The notes under the pieces: generated by a model
Seen by the model: only the letters and a program-made list of their open reading frames with translations
Databases searched by the model: none
Told to the model about the DNA's origin: nothing
Made by a program: the position numbers and the translations under genes
Shown here: one piece after another, positions 10,008 through 18,439 of the stretch
Layout: the number at the start of each line of letters is the position of its first letter
Position numbering within the stretch: the stretch's first letter is position 1
From: Methylobacterium sp. J-090
GTDB lineage: Bacteria; Pseudomonadota; Alphaproteobacteria; Rhizobiales; Beijerinckiaceae
Length of the DNA: 64,000 bases
Reading direction: 5' to 3'
Assembly: GCF_022829345.1 (NCBI RefSeq)
Contig: NZ_JAKSXV010000080.1
Location: forward strand, 1-64,000

Positions 10008-10757
10008 ATGAAGGTTCTGGTGCCCGTCAAGCGGGTCGTCGACTACAACGTCAAGATCCGCGTCAAGGCCGACGGCTCGGGGGTCGACCTCGCCAACGTC
10101 AAGATGTCCATGAACCCCTTCGACGAGATCGCCGTCGAGGAGGCGATCCGCCTGAAGGAGAAGGGCAAGGTCACGGAGATCATCGCCGTCTCCATCGGCC
10201 CGCAGCAGGCCCAGGAGACCCTGCGCACGGCGCTGGCCATGGGCGCGGACCGCGCCATCCTGGTGAAGACCGACGGGCTCGTCGAGCCGCTCGCCGTCGC
10301 CAAGATCCTCAAGGCCCTCGTGGCCAAGGAGAGCCCGGAACTCGTCATCCTCGGCAAGCAGGCCATCGACGACGATTCCAACCAGACCGGCCAGATGCTG
10401 GCCGCGCTCCTCGACTGGCCGCAGGGCACCTTCGCGTTCAAGCTCGAGTTCGGCGACGGCGCCATCGACGTGACCCGCGAGGTCGATGGTGGCCTTCAGA
10501 CCGTGAGCCTCAAGCTCCCGGCCATCGTCACCACGGATCTGCGCCTCAACGAGCCGCGCTACGCGTCGCTCCCCAACATCATGAAGGCGAAGAAGAAGCC
10601 CCTGGAGGAGCTGACCCCCGAGGCCCTCGGCGTCGACGTCACTCCCCGGATCACGGTGCTGAAGACCGTCGAGCCGGCCGGCCGCAAGGCCGGCGTCAAG
10701 GTCGAGTCGGCGAAAGCCCTGGTCGAGAAGCTCAAGGTCGAAGCCGGGGTCATCTGA
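10008..10757 (+). CDS. etfB: Electron transfer flavoprotein beta subunit
   Basis: The 249-residue product is the small ETF subunit, which binds AMP and pairs with EtfA to carry electrons from acyl-CoA and other dehydrogenases to the ETF:ubiquinone oxidoreductase. The N-terminus [19 protein letters not shown] and the family signature at about 113-130 ([18 protein letters not shown]) are clear. The start ATG 10008 is 11 bases after GGAGGA (9991-9996); a GTG at 9999 in frame is too close to that site. etfA follows after 97 bases on the same strand, then hbd, a common alphaproteobacterial set. Confidence 0.96.
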   Translation: MKVLVPVKRVVDYNVKIRVKADGSGVDLANVKMSMNPFDEIAVEEAIRLKEKGKVTEIIAVSIGPQQAQETLRTALAMGADRAILVKTDGLVEPLAVAKILKALVAKESPELVILGKQAIDDDSNQTGQMLAALLDWPQGTFAFKLEFGDGAIDVTREVDGGLQTVSLKLPAIVTTDLRLNEPRYASLPNIMKAKKKPLEELTPEALGVDVTPRITVLKTVEPAGRKAGVKVESAKALVEKLKVEAGVI

Positions 10758-10854
10758 CCCCGTCGTCTCCCGTTTCCTCGCCCTCCCCCCGTGCGAGGCC
10801 CGGCGCCGCCCCGGCGACGGGCCCCCGGCCCCGACACTCTCCGAGGTCCCCCGA

Positions 10855-11808
10855 ATGGCCACCCTTCTCTACATCGAGCACGACAACGGTGCGGTTCGCG
10901 ACGCGAGCCTGAAGGCCCTCACCGCCGCCACTCAGCTCGGCGCCCCCGTCCACGCCCTCGTGCTCGGTTCGGGCAGCCGCCCGGCGGCGGAGGCCGCCGC
11001 CAAGCTGGAGGGCGTCGAGACGGTGCTGCTCTCCGAGGAGGCCGCCTACGACCACGCGCTCGCCGAGCCCACCGCCGCCGGGATCGCGGCCATCGCCGCG
11101 GGATACGACGTGGTGATCGCCGCCGCCTCCACCACGGGCAAGAACGTGCTGCCCCGCGTCGCCGCCCTCCTCGACGTCGCCCAGATCTCCGACATCATCA
11201 CGGTGGTCTCGCCCGACACGTTCGAGCGGCCGATCTACGCCGGCAACGCCATCCAGACCGTGCAGGCGACGGAGGCGAAGAAGGTCATCACCGTGCGGAC
11301 CGCCGCGTTCAAGGCCGCCGTCGAGGGTGGGGCCGCCGCCGCGATCGAGCCCGTGTCGGCCGCCGCCCCGGCCGCCGGCGGCTCGACCTTCAAGGGCGAG
11401 GAGATCGCCAAATCCGACCGTCCCGAGCTCGCCGCCGCGCGCATCATCGTCTCGGGCGGCCGGTCGCTGGGCTCGGCCGACAAGTTCAAGGAGCTCATCG
11501 AGCCCCTGGCCGACGCGCTGGGTGCCGCCGTCGGCGCCTCGCGCGCGGCGGTGGATGCGGGCTACGCCCCCAACGACTGGCAGGTCGGCCAGACCGGCAA
11601 GGTGGTGGCGCCCGACCTCTACGTCGCGGTGGGCATCTCGGGCGCGATCCAGCATCTCGCCGGCATGAAGGACTCGAAGGTCATCGTCGCCATCAACAAG
11701 GACGAGGATGCGCCGATCTTCCAGGTGGCGGATTACGGCCTCGTCGGCGACCTGTTCCAGATCGTGCCCGAGTTCCAGGCCGAGGTCGCCAAAGCCAAGG
11801 GCCAGTAG
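10855..11808 (+). CDS. etfA: Electron transfer flavoprotein alpha subunit
   Basis: This 317-residue subunit binds the redox-active FAD. The C-terminal FAD domain is intact: [14 protein letters not shown] (about 198-211), [18 protein letters not shown] (about 236-253), [38 protein letters not shown] and DLFQIVPE at the end. These correspond to the family signature for adenine and flavin binding. It works with EtfB in beta-oxidation-linked electron flow, consistent with the downstream 3-hydroxybutyryl-CoA dehydrogenase. The start ATG at 10855 matches the usual N-terminus ([11 protein letters not shown]). Confidence 0.96.
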   Translation: MATLLYIEHDNGAVRDASLKALTAATQLGAPVHALVLGSGSRPAAEAAAKLEGVETVLLSEEAAYDHALAEPTAAGIAAIAAGYDVVIAAASTTGKNVLPRVAALLDVAQISDIITVVSPDTFERPIYAGNAIQTVQATEAKKVITVRTAAFKAAVEGGAAAAIEPVSAAAPAAGGSTFKGEEIAKSDRPELAAARIIVSGGRSLGSADKFKELIEPLADALGAAVGASRAAVDAGYAPNDWQVGQTGKVVAPDLYVAVGISGAIQHLAGMKDSKVIVAINKDEDAPIFQVADYGLVGDLFQIVPEFQAEVAKAKGQ

Positions 11809-11996
11809 GCCGCGTGCGACGGTAACCGCCCGGGGCGGCGCGGCGGGGAGAATAAGCTCCCGCGCCGGGCTGCCCTGGACCCGGAAATGGTCTAAGATTC
11901 TGGTGCGACGCGCGTTTTCATAGCCGCAGACCTGCCCAGCCGCCGGATGGCTCCGGCGACGGGCGGGCAGCGCTTCGGGGGTTTGGATTCACCGCA

Positions 11997-12878
11997 ATGG
12001 GCATCGATATCAGGACCGTTGGGATCATCGGCGCGGGGCAGATGGGCAGCGGCATCGCCCATGTCTGCGCCATGGCGGGCCTCGACGTCCGGCTGAACGA
12101 CCGTGATCCCGCCCGCATCCGCAGCGGTCTCGCCACCATCGACGGCAACCTCGCCCGTCAGGTCGCCAAGGGCACGATTCCCGAGGAGCAGCGCCGCGGC
12201 GCCATGGCGCGCATCGCCGGCGCCGACACCTTCGACGACCTCGGCGCCTGCGACCTCGTCATCGAGGCGGCGACGGAGGACGAGTCGACCAAGCGCCTGA
12301 TCTTCAGCACCCTGTGCGCCTCCCTGCGCCCCGACGCCCTGGTCGCCACCAACACCTCGTCCATCTCGATCACGCGGCTCGCCGCCTCCACGGACCGGCC
12401 CGAGCGCTTCATCGGCATCCATTTCATGAACCCGGTGCCGGTGATGCAGCTCGTCGAGCTCATCCGCGGCATCGCCACGGAAGACCCGACCTACGAATCG
12501 GCCAAGGCCTTCATCGCCAAGCTCGGCAAGACCTCGACCATGTCGGAGGATTTCCCGGCCTTCATCGTCAACCGCATCCTGCTGCCGATGATCAACGAGG
12601 CGATCTACACCCTCTACGAGGGCGTCGGCTCGGTGGAATCCATCGACACGGCGATGAAGCTCGGCGCCAACCACCCCATGGGCCCGCTTCAGCTCGCCGA
12701 CTTCATCGGCCTCGATACCTGCCTGTCGGTGATGCAGGTGCTCTACGAGGGCCTCGCCGATTCGAAGTACCGCCCCTGCCCGCTCCTGGTGAAGTACGTC
12801 GAGGCGGGCTGGCTCGGCCGCAAGGTGAAGCGCGGCTTCTACGATTACCGCGGCGAGACCCCGGTCCCCACGCGCTGA
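11997..12878 (+). CDS. hbd: 3-hydroxybutyryl-CoA dehydrogenase
   Basis: The 293-residue enzyme oxidises (S)-3-hydroxybutyryl-CoA to acetoacetyl-CoA with NAD(P). The N-terminal Rossmann motif VGIIGAGQMGSGIAHVCA is at about 7-24. The catalytic-histidine region reads RFIGIHFMNPVPVMQLVELI (about 138-157), with the partner Glu and Asn present, and FPAFIVNRILLPMINEA and the C-terminal helix domain (GANHPMGPLQLADFIGLD; GRKVKRGFYDY) complete the family. The size is that of the stand-alone HBDH type, not the FadB fusion. Its place after etfBA fits short-chain acyl-CoA oxidation or polyhydroxybutyrate turnover. Confidence 0.95.
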   Translation: MGIDIRTVGIIGAGQMGSGIAHVCAMAGLDVRLNDRDPARIRSGLATIDGNLARQVAKGTIPEEQRRGAMARIAGADTFDDLGACDLVIEAATEDESTKRLIFSTLCASLRPDALVATNTSSISITRLAASTDRPERFIGIHFMNPVPVMQLVELIRGIATEDPTYESAKAFIAKLGKTSTMSEDFPAFIVNRILLPMINEAIYTLYEGVGSVESIDTAMKLGANHPMGPLQLADFIGLDTCLSVMQVLYEGLADSKYRPCPLLVKYVEAGWLGRKVKRGFYDYRGETPVPTR

Positions 12879-13126
12879 CGCCGGTCCGGGGGCGGATCGG
12901 CGGCGGCGCCTCGCCCGATCCCCTTGGATGGACTTCGCCGTTCGTGCGCCGGATGATCCGCGATCCGGAACAGTCTTGCGAGGCCGGCACGGCGCCCGGC
13001 TCGGGGCGGACATGCTTCCGAAGACATGCGGTCCGGGCCGGACGACGTTCGAATACGATGTGTTAGGCATGAAACCATTGGCGGCGTCCGGCCCGGGCCC
13101 GGCCTAGCGAGCCATTAGGTCTTGGC

Positions 13127-14758
13127 ATGCCAAGAATCGGGCAACGACGACGAAGCCCGGAACGCTCGCCGATGGTCTTACCGCAGCGCCTTGCGCGCCC
13201 GCTTCAATCGGCCCGGACCTGGATCGCGCTCGGCGTCCTGGCGCCCCTCGGGATGCTGGTCGTCTCCGGCCTGATGCTGCTCGACCTGCGTCGGGACGCC
13301 TGGGACAAGGTCGAGCAGACGTCCCGGAACCTGCTGCAGGTCATCGAACGCGACATCGCCCGCAACGTCGAGATGTTCGATCTCTCCCTGCAGGCCGTCG
13401 TCGACAACCTGCACGCGCCCGGCCTCGCGGCCCTCGATCCGGCCATGCGCCACCTCGTCCTGTTCGACCGCGCCGCCACCGCCCGGGACATGGGCGTGAT
13501 GCTCATCATCGACGAGCACGGCGCCATCATCGAGGACATCGGCGCCATCCCGCCGCGCCAGGGCAACTACGCCGACCGGGAATACTTCCGGGTCCACCGG
13601 GCGCGGACCGATCTCGGCCTCTACGTCGGCCGGCCCATCGTCTCGCGCCTGACCGGGGAGCCGATGCTGCCGTTCAGCCGCCGCCTCACCAAGCCCGACG
13701 GCTCGTTCGGCGGCGTGGTGCTGGGCAGCCTGAAGCTCACCTACTTCTCCCGCCTGTTCGACCAGCTCGGCCTCGGGCCGGGGGGGGCGATCAACCTCTA
13801 CCTGCGCGACGGCACCCGCGTCATGCGCTACCCCTACGAGGCGGCCGATATCGGGGTGAACATCGCCGGCGCGCCGACCTTCGAGCGGTTCGTCGGCGCG
13901 CGCAGCGGCGCGTTCATCGGGACCTCGGTGCGCGACGGGGTCGAGCGCCACTACGCGTTCACTCAGGTCGGCGACCTGCCCCTCGTGCTCAACGTCGCCC
14001 ACGCGACGTGGGACGTCGATGCGGAATGGCGCGCCAAGGCCCTCGGCATCGGGGCGACGGTCCTGACCCTGTGCGGGCTGACCATCGGCCTGTCGCTGCT
14101 GTTCGGACGCGAACTGGTGCGGCGGGCGGCGGTGGAGGCCGAGCTCGCCCACCTGTCGCACACGGACACCCTGACCGGGCTGCCGAACCGCCGCCGGTTC
14201 GACGAGGTCTTCGAGCGGGCCTGGAAGAGCGCCCGCCGCACGGGCAAGGCGCTGTCGCTCCTCATCGTCGATGCCGATCACTTCAAGCGCTACAACGACC
14301 GCTACGGCCATACGGTCGGCGATGCGGTGCTCAAGGGCCTGGCCCGGGGCCTCGCCGGGAGCGTGCATCGGCCGAACGACCTGGTGAGCCGGGTCGGCGG
14401 CGAGGAGTTCGTGCTGCTGCTGCCGGACACCGACGAGGCCGGGGCGCTGCGCGTCGCCGCGGAGGTGCATGCCCGGATCGCGGAGCTCGCGGTCGGGACC
14501 GCCGGGATCGGCGCCGGGGCCGTGACCGTGAGCATCGGCCTGGCCCTGGCGGGCGACCACGACGCCGCGGCCGCCGACCTCTATCGCCGGGCCGACGAGG
14601 CGCTCTACCGCGCGAAGGCCCGCGGACGGAACCGGACGGAATTCAGCCCCGGCAGCGAGCAAGCCCCCGGCGGGACGGGACAAGCCCCCGGCGGGACTGG
14701 CAACGAGCGCCTGGGCCTGCTCCGGGTCATTCCGAGCCACGGTACGGCCGCGATGTAG
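13127..14758 (+). CDS. Membrane diguanylate cyclase with periplasmic dCache-like sensor
   Basis: The 543-residue protein has a membrane helix at about 29-52, a periplasmic sensor of about 250 residues (NYADREYFRVHRA and GRPIVSRLTGEPMLPFSRRL are typical of dCache_1 domains), a second helix near 305-325 and a GGDEF domain from about 345 to 505. The active site reads RVGGEEFVLLLP, and an RxxD inhibitory site (RPND) sits five residues before GGEEF, so product inhibition by c-di-GMP is expected. NLTG-equivalent HTDTLTGLPNRRRFD is intact. The tail has a duplicated QAPGGTG unit. It should make c-di-GMP from GTP in response to an external signal. It lies 2.4 kb upstream of the glucan-synthase genes. 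Confidence 0.9.
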   Translation: MPRIGQRRRSPERSPMVLPQRLARPLQSARTWIALGVLAPLGMLVVSGLMLLDLRRDAWDKVEQTSRNLLQVIERDIARNVEMFDLSLQAVVDNLHAPGLAALDPAMRHLVLFDRAATARDMGVMLIIDEHGAIIEDIGAIPPRQGNYADREYFRVHRARTDLGLYVGRPIVSRLTGEPMLPFSRRLTKPDGSFGGVVLGSLKLTYFSRLFDQLGLGPGGAINLYLRDGTRVMRYPYEAADIGVNIAGAPTFERFVGARSGAFIGTSVRDGVERHYAFTQVGDLPLVLNVAHATWDVDAEWRAKALGIGATVLTLCGLTIGLSLLFGRELVRRAAVEAELAHLSHTDTLTGLPNRRRFDEVFERAWKSARRTGKALSLLIVDADHFKRYNDRYGHTVGDAVLKGLARGLAGSVHRPNDLVSRVGGEEFVLLLPDTDEAGALRVAAEVHARIAELAVGTAGIGAGAVTVSIGLALAGDHDAAAADLYRRADEALYRAKARGRNRTEFSPGSEQAPGGTGQAPGGTGNERLGLLRVIPSHGTAAM

Positions 14759-14793
14759 CGGCACCCGTCCTCTCGGGGAGGGTTGCCCCCATC

Positions 14794-14830
14794 AAAAGGC
14801 CGGCCCGCGCGAGCGGGCCGGCCTGTTCGT
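14794..14830. terminator. Strong bidirectional hairpin terminator
   Basis: An 11-base perfect stem, GGCCGGCCCGC (14798-14808) with GCGGGCCGGCC (14813-14823) around a GCGA loop, is preceded by AAAA (14794-14797) and followed by TGTTCGT. It lies between the convergent ends of the diguanylate cyclase gene and the small membrane protein gene, so it could stop both. The four A residues act as a short T-run for the minus-strand gene. Confidence 0.75.
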
Positions 14831-14851
14831 CTCGCGCGAGCGTCCGTGCGA

Positions 14852-15136
14852 TCAGCGCGCGGAGTTGGTCGACGGCTGGGTGTTGGCCGGGACGGTGCTG
14901 CCGGTGCTGGCGGGCATGTCCGACTTCAGGCCGTTGTTCGGCTGGGTGGCGGCGGAGGGGTTCTGGGCGCCGGCCTTGGTCTGGCTCGCGTAGTCCGGCC
15001 CGGATTTCGAGCCCTGCCAGGACATCAGGCCGACAATGGCCACCGCCAGGAGGGCGAGGCTCCCGAGCAGGACGGCGAGGACCGGCTTGCCCTTCTTGCC
15101 CTGGCGGGAATCCTGTCCGTGAAGCTGCTCTGCCAT
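14852..15136 (-). CDS. Small single-pass membrane protein, unknown
   Basis: The 94-residue product begins MAEQLHGQDSRQGKKGKP, followed by one membrane helix (VLAVLLGSLALLAVAIVGLMSW, about 19-40) and a polar Ser/Thr/Pro/Gln-rich tail of about 50 residues that is probably periplasmic and disordered. I do not recognise a family. The ATG at 15136 places basic residues just before the helix, which suits an N-in topology; an in-frame extension to 15181 adds only low-complexity sequence. It is convergent with the diguanylate cyclase gene and separated by a strong terminator. Confidence 0.6.
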   Translation of the reverse strand: MAEQLHGQDSRQGKKGKPVLAVLLGSLALLAVAIVGLMSWQGSKSGPDYASQTKAGAQNPSAATQPNNGLKSDMPASTGSTVPANTQPSTNSAR

Positions 15137-15230
15137 GTGGCCCCTCGTTGATGGCGCCGCGGGCGCGAGGCCCCGACGCATGATCCTGTGATGCGAGTCA
15201 AACGCCGGGTCGGATCGGGAGTTCCTGACC

Positions 15231-16241
15231 CTACCGGCCCGTGACCAGCATGATCTTGCCGAGATGCGCGCTCGATTCCATGAGTGCGTGGGCTTTGGCC
15301 GCCTCCTCCAGGGGGAACGTGGCGTGGATGATCGGCCGGATCGTCCCGGCGTCCAGCAGCGGCCACACGTCGCGGGCGAGCCCGCGCGCGATGGCGGCCT
15401 TCTCGGCCTTCGGCCGGGCCCGCAGGGTGGCGCCCGTGAAGGTGAGGCGCTTCATCATGATCGGCGTCATGCTGAACGCGTCGACCTTGTAGCCCTGCAT
15501 GAAGGCGATCTGGACGAGGCGGCCCTCGATCGCCAGCGCCGACAGGTTTTTGGCGAGATACGGCGCGCCGACCATGTCGAGGATCACGTCGACGCCGTTT
15601 CCCTCGGTCAGCGCCTTCACCCGCTCGACGAAATCCTCCTCGCGGTAGTTGATGGCGGCTTCGGCGCCGAGTTCGACGCAGAACGCGCATTTTTCCGCCG
15701 AGCCCGCCGTCGCGAAGACCCGGGCGCCGTGGTGCTTGGCGATCTGGATCGCCGTCGAGCCGATGCCGCTCGACCCGCCATGGACGAGAAACGCCTCGCC
15801 GGGCTGGAGCCGGCCGCGCTCGATCACGGTGGAATAGACGGTGAAGTAGTTTTCCGGGATGCCGGCCGCCTCCACGAGCGACAGGGGCGCGGGGCGCGCC
15901 AGGCACTGGCCGGCCTCGGCCACGGCGAACTCGGCATAGCCGCCGCTGATGGTGAGCGCGCAGACTTCGTCGCCGACCGCAAACCCCTCGGCGCCCTCGC
16001 CCAAGGCCACGATCCGCCCGGCGACTTCGAGGCCGGGGATCTCGGTGGCCCCCTTCGGCGGCGGATACTTGCCCTCGCGCTGCTGGATGTCCGGCCGGTT
16101 CACGCCCGCCGCCACCACCTCGATGAGCACTTGGCCCCGCCCGGCCGTCGGCAGCGCCACCGTCTCGACGGCCAACACCTCCGGCCCGCCGGCGGCGGTG
16201 AACCGGATCTGGCGCATGGTTTGGGGCAGGCTGGCGGTCAT
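15231..16241 (-). CDS. NAD(P)H quinone oxidoreductase, PIG3/zeta-crystallin-like
   Basis: The 336-residue medium-chain dehydrogenase/reductase lacks the zinc ligands of alcohol dehydrogenases and follows the PIG3/QOR branch. Motifs include VVAAGVNRPDIQQREGKYPPP (about 48-68), the GxGxxG-like cofactor loop FLVHGGSSGIGSTAIQIAKHHGA (about 145-167) and the branch hallmark RLVQIAFMQG. It reduces quinones or other electrophiles with NADPH in the cytoplasm. The start ATG at 16241 begins MTASLPQTMRQIRFT; the frame remains open further upstream but that extension has no family similarity. It is transcribed away from the AT-rich region at 16.6-17.1 kb. Confidence 0.88.
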   Translation of the reverse strand: MTASLPQTMRQIRFTAAGGPEVLAVETVALPTAGRGQVLIEVVAAGVNRPDIQQREGKYPPPKGATEIPGLEVAGRIVALGEGAEGFAVGDEVCALTISGGYAEFAVAEAGQCLARPAPLSLVEAAGIPENYFTVYSTVIERGRLQPGEAFLVHGGSSGIGSTAIQIAKHHGARVFATAGSAEKCAFCVELGAEAAINYREEDFVERVKALTEGNGVDVILDMVGAPYLAKNLSALAIEGRLVQIAFMQGYKVDAFSMTPIMMKRLTFTGATLRARPKAEKAAIARGLARDVWPLLDAGTIRPIIHATFPLEEAAKAHALMESSAHLGKIMLVTGR

Positions 16242-17146
16242 GGCGGGGCTCCGTGTGGGGATGCCCGTCATGTGCGGTGGGGTGGGGGTTTGGCAAGGGA
16301 TGGGGGGGTTGGAGGGGGATCGAGCCCGGCCGGGCCCCGGATCACCCTCCGCCTCGCTCCAGGCATCCGGGACAGGGGACGAAACCGGGAGAGGGGCAAG
16401 GCAACCGGTTCCGGTGGTCGGGCTCGGCCGGATTGCACCCATGCCTCGGTGCGGCTCCCGACCCAACCTCATCGGAGCCGGCCTGCTTCACCGCATCTTA
16501 ACAAAGTGCTCGAGCTATTGGAGAATGACCGGTCTCGTTGACCCGCGATTGAAACGAGCCACGGCAACAGTCATTTCGGTTCCAGCGTCCACGTTGCGCC
16601 GGCTCACTTCACGGTAGCGTGAATAACCTCAGTGATCCGTGCGGCGATACGATCCAATTCTCGGCGCCCACAAGCTTCCGAGAGACAGCCTACACTGGAT
16701 TAGAGATCGCCGTTGAAATCGGCATTCGCGATACAGCGAATGTTGCTCAAAAAATGAGCTAGTTAAAAAACAGATCAAAAATTTAGGCGCTGATGCAGTC
16801 TTCGGCGATCCATAAAATTCGCCAAGTCATCGTTCTCATCGAAATATGCTATAAAGTGTGCAGTGAATGCACAGTGATCAATCGGCCGGACGATTGTTTG
16901 TGCACGCTTATGACCCAAGTGTAATGTCAGAAGGTATAAAATCTTACATCTAGTAGATATTGGTAATCAGATCCAAACATTACCCGATAATAAGTTTATT
17001 TTCCTAAAAATTATACTCCATATTCAGTTACCCGATCCGAAAACTGGCAAAAATATAAGCTTGCCTTTAAAAGTTAAAAATTCGTTAATTTCCTCCAACA
17101 ACGAGGAAGCGCTCTGCAGCGGCATCATCTCTTCATGGAGGTCGAC
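16242..17146. promoter_or_regulatory. Long AT-rich upstream region of the glucan-synthase operon
   Basis: This gap holds no gene I can support. From about 16600 on, composition changes sharply: a hand count over 16921-17100 gives 53 G+C in 180 bases (about 29%), against roughly 70% in neighbouring genes. The region has stem-loops at 16723-16742 (CATTCGC/GCGAATG), 16745-16759 (GCTCA/TGAGC, loop AAAAA) and 16858-16872 (GTGCA/TGCAC), a TTACCCGAT direct repeat at 16980-16988 and 17028-17036 (48 bases apart), and the near-palindrome AATAAGTTTATT at 16989-17000. It is a good candidate for a silenced or activator-controlled promoter with a long leader, probably acquired together with the downstream genes. 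Confidence 0.6.
17137..17141 (+). promoter_or_regulatory. Ribosome binding site deciding the adaptor start
   Basis: GGAGG at 17137-17141 lies five bases before the ATG at 17147. It overlaps an alternative in-frame ATG at 17135, so it supports 17147 as the true start. Confidence 0.75.
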
Positions 17147-18388
17147 ATGCTACTCAAGCGCGCTCTTAAACTGACGGCCGGCGTCGCCTTCGCTGGGATC
17201 GGGGTCGCAGCCGCGTCGAACGGACGATACTTCACTCCGGTCAATGACGCATTCATCAATGGTAAGTTGATCAGCCTGCGCGCGGGCGCCAACGGCATTG
17301 TCAACTTCGGAGCCCTGCCGTTCGGAGCTTTGGTGAGCGAAGGCGATGTCCTCGCCGAGATCGCGCCTCCGCGCGTGTCCGGCAATGATCCTCCGACCGT
17401 CGCCGAAGGGGATCTGCCGGCGCTGGAGGCCCAGATCGCGTCGCTGGAAGCCCTCGCGGCCGAGAAATCGCGCCAAGCGGAGTTGTACCGCCTCGGCCGC
17501 GTCAAGCATCTCGAAGCAAAGATCGCGGAGACGCGGGCAGCGGTGCTCATGCTGCGGGAGAAGGAGCGGCAGGCGACCGCCTTGCGTGAGCGCCAAGAGG
17601 AACTGTTCAGCCGAAACTACATCGCCCGGGTCGCCCTCGTGAATGGGCAATCCGCCGAGGCCTCGGCGCGGATCGAGCGCGAGATGATCGAGAGGCGAAT
17701 CGAAGGGCAGACCCTCGAACTCGCCGCGGCGCGCCAGGGCACATTCATCGGCGATGGCTACAACGACACGTCGTACTCGAAACAGAGAGCCGACGAGATC
17801 GCCGTCCGGCTGAGCGAATTGCGAGCGGACCTGCTCCGCAAGCGCCTGGGGAACCAGCAGGCGAGTCTGGCGGCGGCCGTGCTCCAGAAAGCCGCGCTCT
17901 CCGCAGGCGCTCCCCCGGCGCTTCGCATCCCGTCCCCGGCGGACGGGAAGATATGGAAGGTCCTGGTCAACCGGGGGGACGTGGTCCGCGCCGGAGAAGA
18001 GATCCTGCAGATCGTCGATTGCGGGACCTTGTTCGTCACCGTCGACGCTGTGGGTCGGACGCTCGACGGAGTCGCTCCTGGCCGGCGCGCGGTCTTCACG
18101 GACGAGGGCAGGATGCGGATCGAGGGCACCGTCATCTTCGCCACCGGAGCCGACAGGGGCTTCGATGCCGTCATCGGAGGGGCCTTAACGCAGCGCCGGC
18201 CGGACGCGACCCGCACGAGCATCGTCGTCGCGCTGAAGCCCGACGCGACCGATCACGCGCGCTGCCCGATCGGCCTCAAGGGCCAGGTCGCGTTCCTGGA
18301 CGAGGAAATGCAGGCCTCGGCGTTGCCGTCCCTGTTCCGCCGGCTGACCGCGCAGGCCACCGCGATGGTTGGCTGGCCCAGGACGTAA
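17147..18388 (+). CDS. HlyD-like periplasmic adaptor of the glucan-synthase operon (BgsB-like)
   Basis: The 413-residue protein has an N-terminal membrane helix (about 8-24), a first half-lipoyl/beta segment (NGKLISLRAGANGIVNFGALPFGALVSEGDVLAEIAPP), a long alpha-hairpin coiled coil (about 85-245, rich in Glu/Arg/Ala) and a second lipoyl half (IPSPADGKIWKVLVNRGDVVRAGEEILQIVDC), followed by a beta-barrel region. This is the architecture of membrane-fusion proteins (HlyD/Alg44-type). Its position just before a GT2 synthase suggests it spans the periplasm to help export polysaccharide. The pairing resembles BgsB-BgsA of Sinorhizobium meliloti (inference). No PilZ domain is visible in it. The synthase begins 51 bases after its stop. 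Confidence 0.78.
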   Translation: MLLKRALKLTAGVAFAGIGVAAASNGRYFTPVNDAFINGKLISLRAGANGIVNFGALPFGALVSEGDVLAEIAPPRVSGNDPPTVAEGDLPALEAQIASLEALAAEKSRQAELYRLGRVKHLEAKIAETRAAVLMLREKERQATALRERQEELFSRNYIARVALVNGQSAEASARIEREMIERRIEGQTLELAAARQGTFIGDGYNDTSYSKQRADEIAVRLSELRADLLRKRLGNQQASLAAAVLQKAALSAGAPPALRIPSPADGKIWKVLVNRGDVVRAGEEILQIVDCGTLFVTVDAVGRTLDGVAPGRRAVFTDEGRMRIEGTVIFATGADRGFDAVIGGALTQRRPDATRTSIVVALKPDATDHARCPIGLKGQVAFLDEEMQASALPSLFRRLTAQATAMVGWPRT

Positions 18389-18439
18389 AAAAGCGCCGGT
18401 TCGGCCTGTCCTGCCCCCCGTCGAAGCGGAGCGAGAACC

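Noticed and set aside
11809-11880. Terminator after etfA
   Set aside because: A G/C-rich imperfect hairpin is present but it has mismatches and no T-run.
12879-13126. Small gene between hbd and the diguanylate cyclase
   Set aside because: Frames here are extensions or shadows of hbd without similarity or ribosome sites.
14658-14702. CRISPR-like short repeat near the end of the diguanylate cyclase gene
   Set aside because: It is a simple in-frame duplication encoding QAPGGTG, with no spacers and no cas genes.
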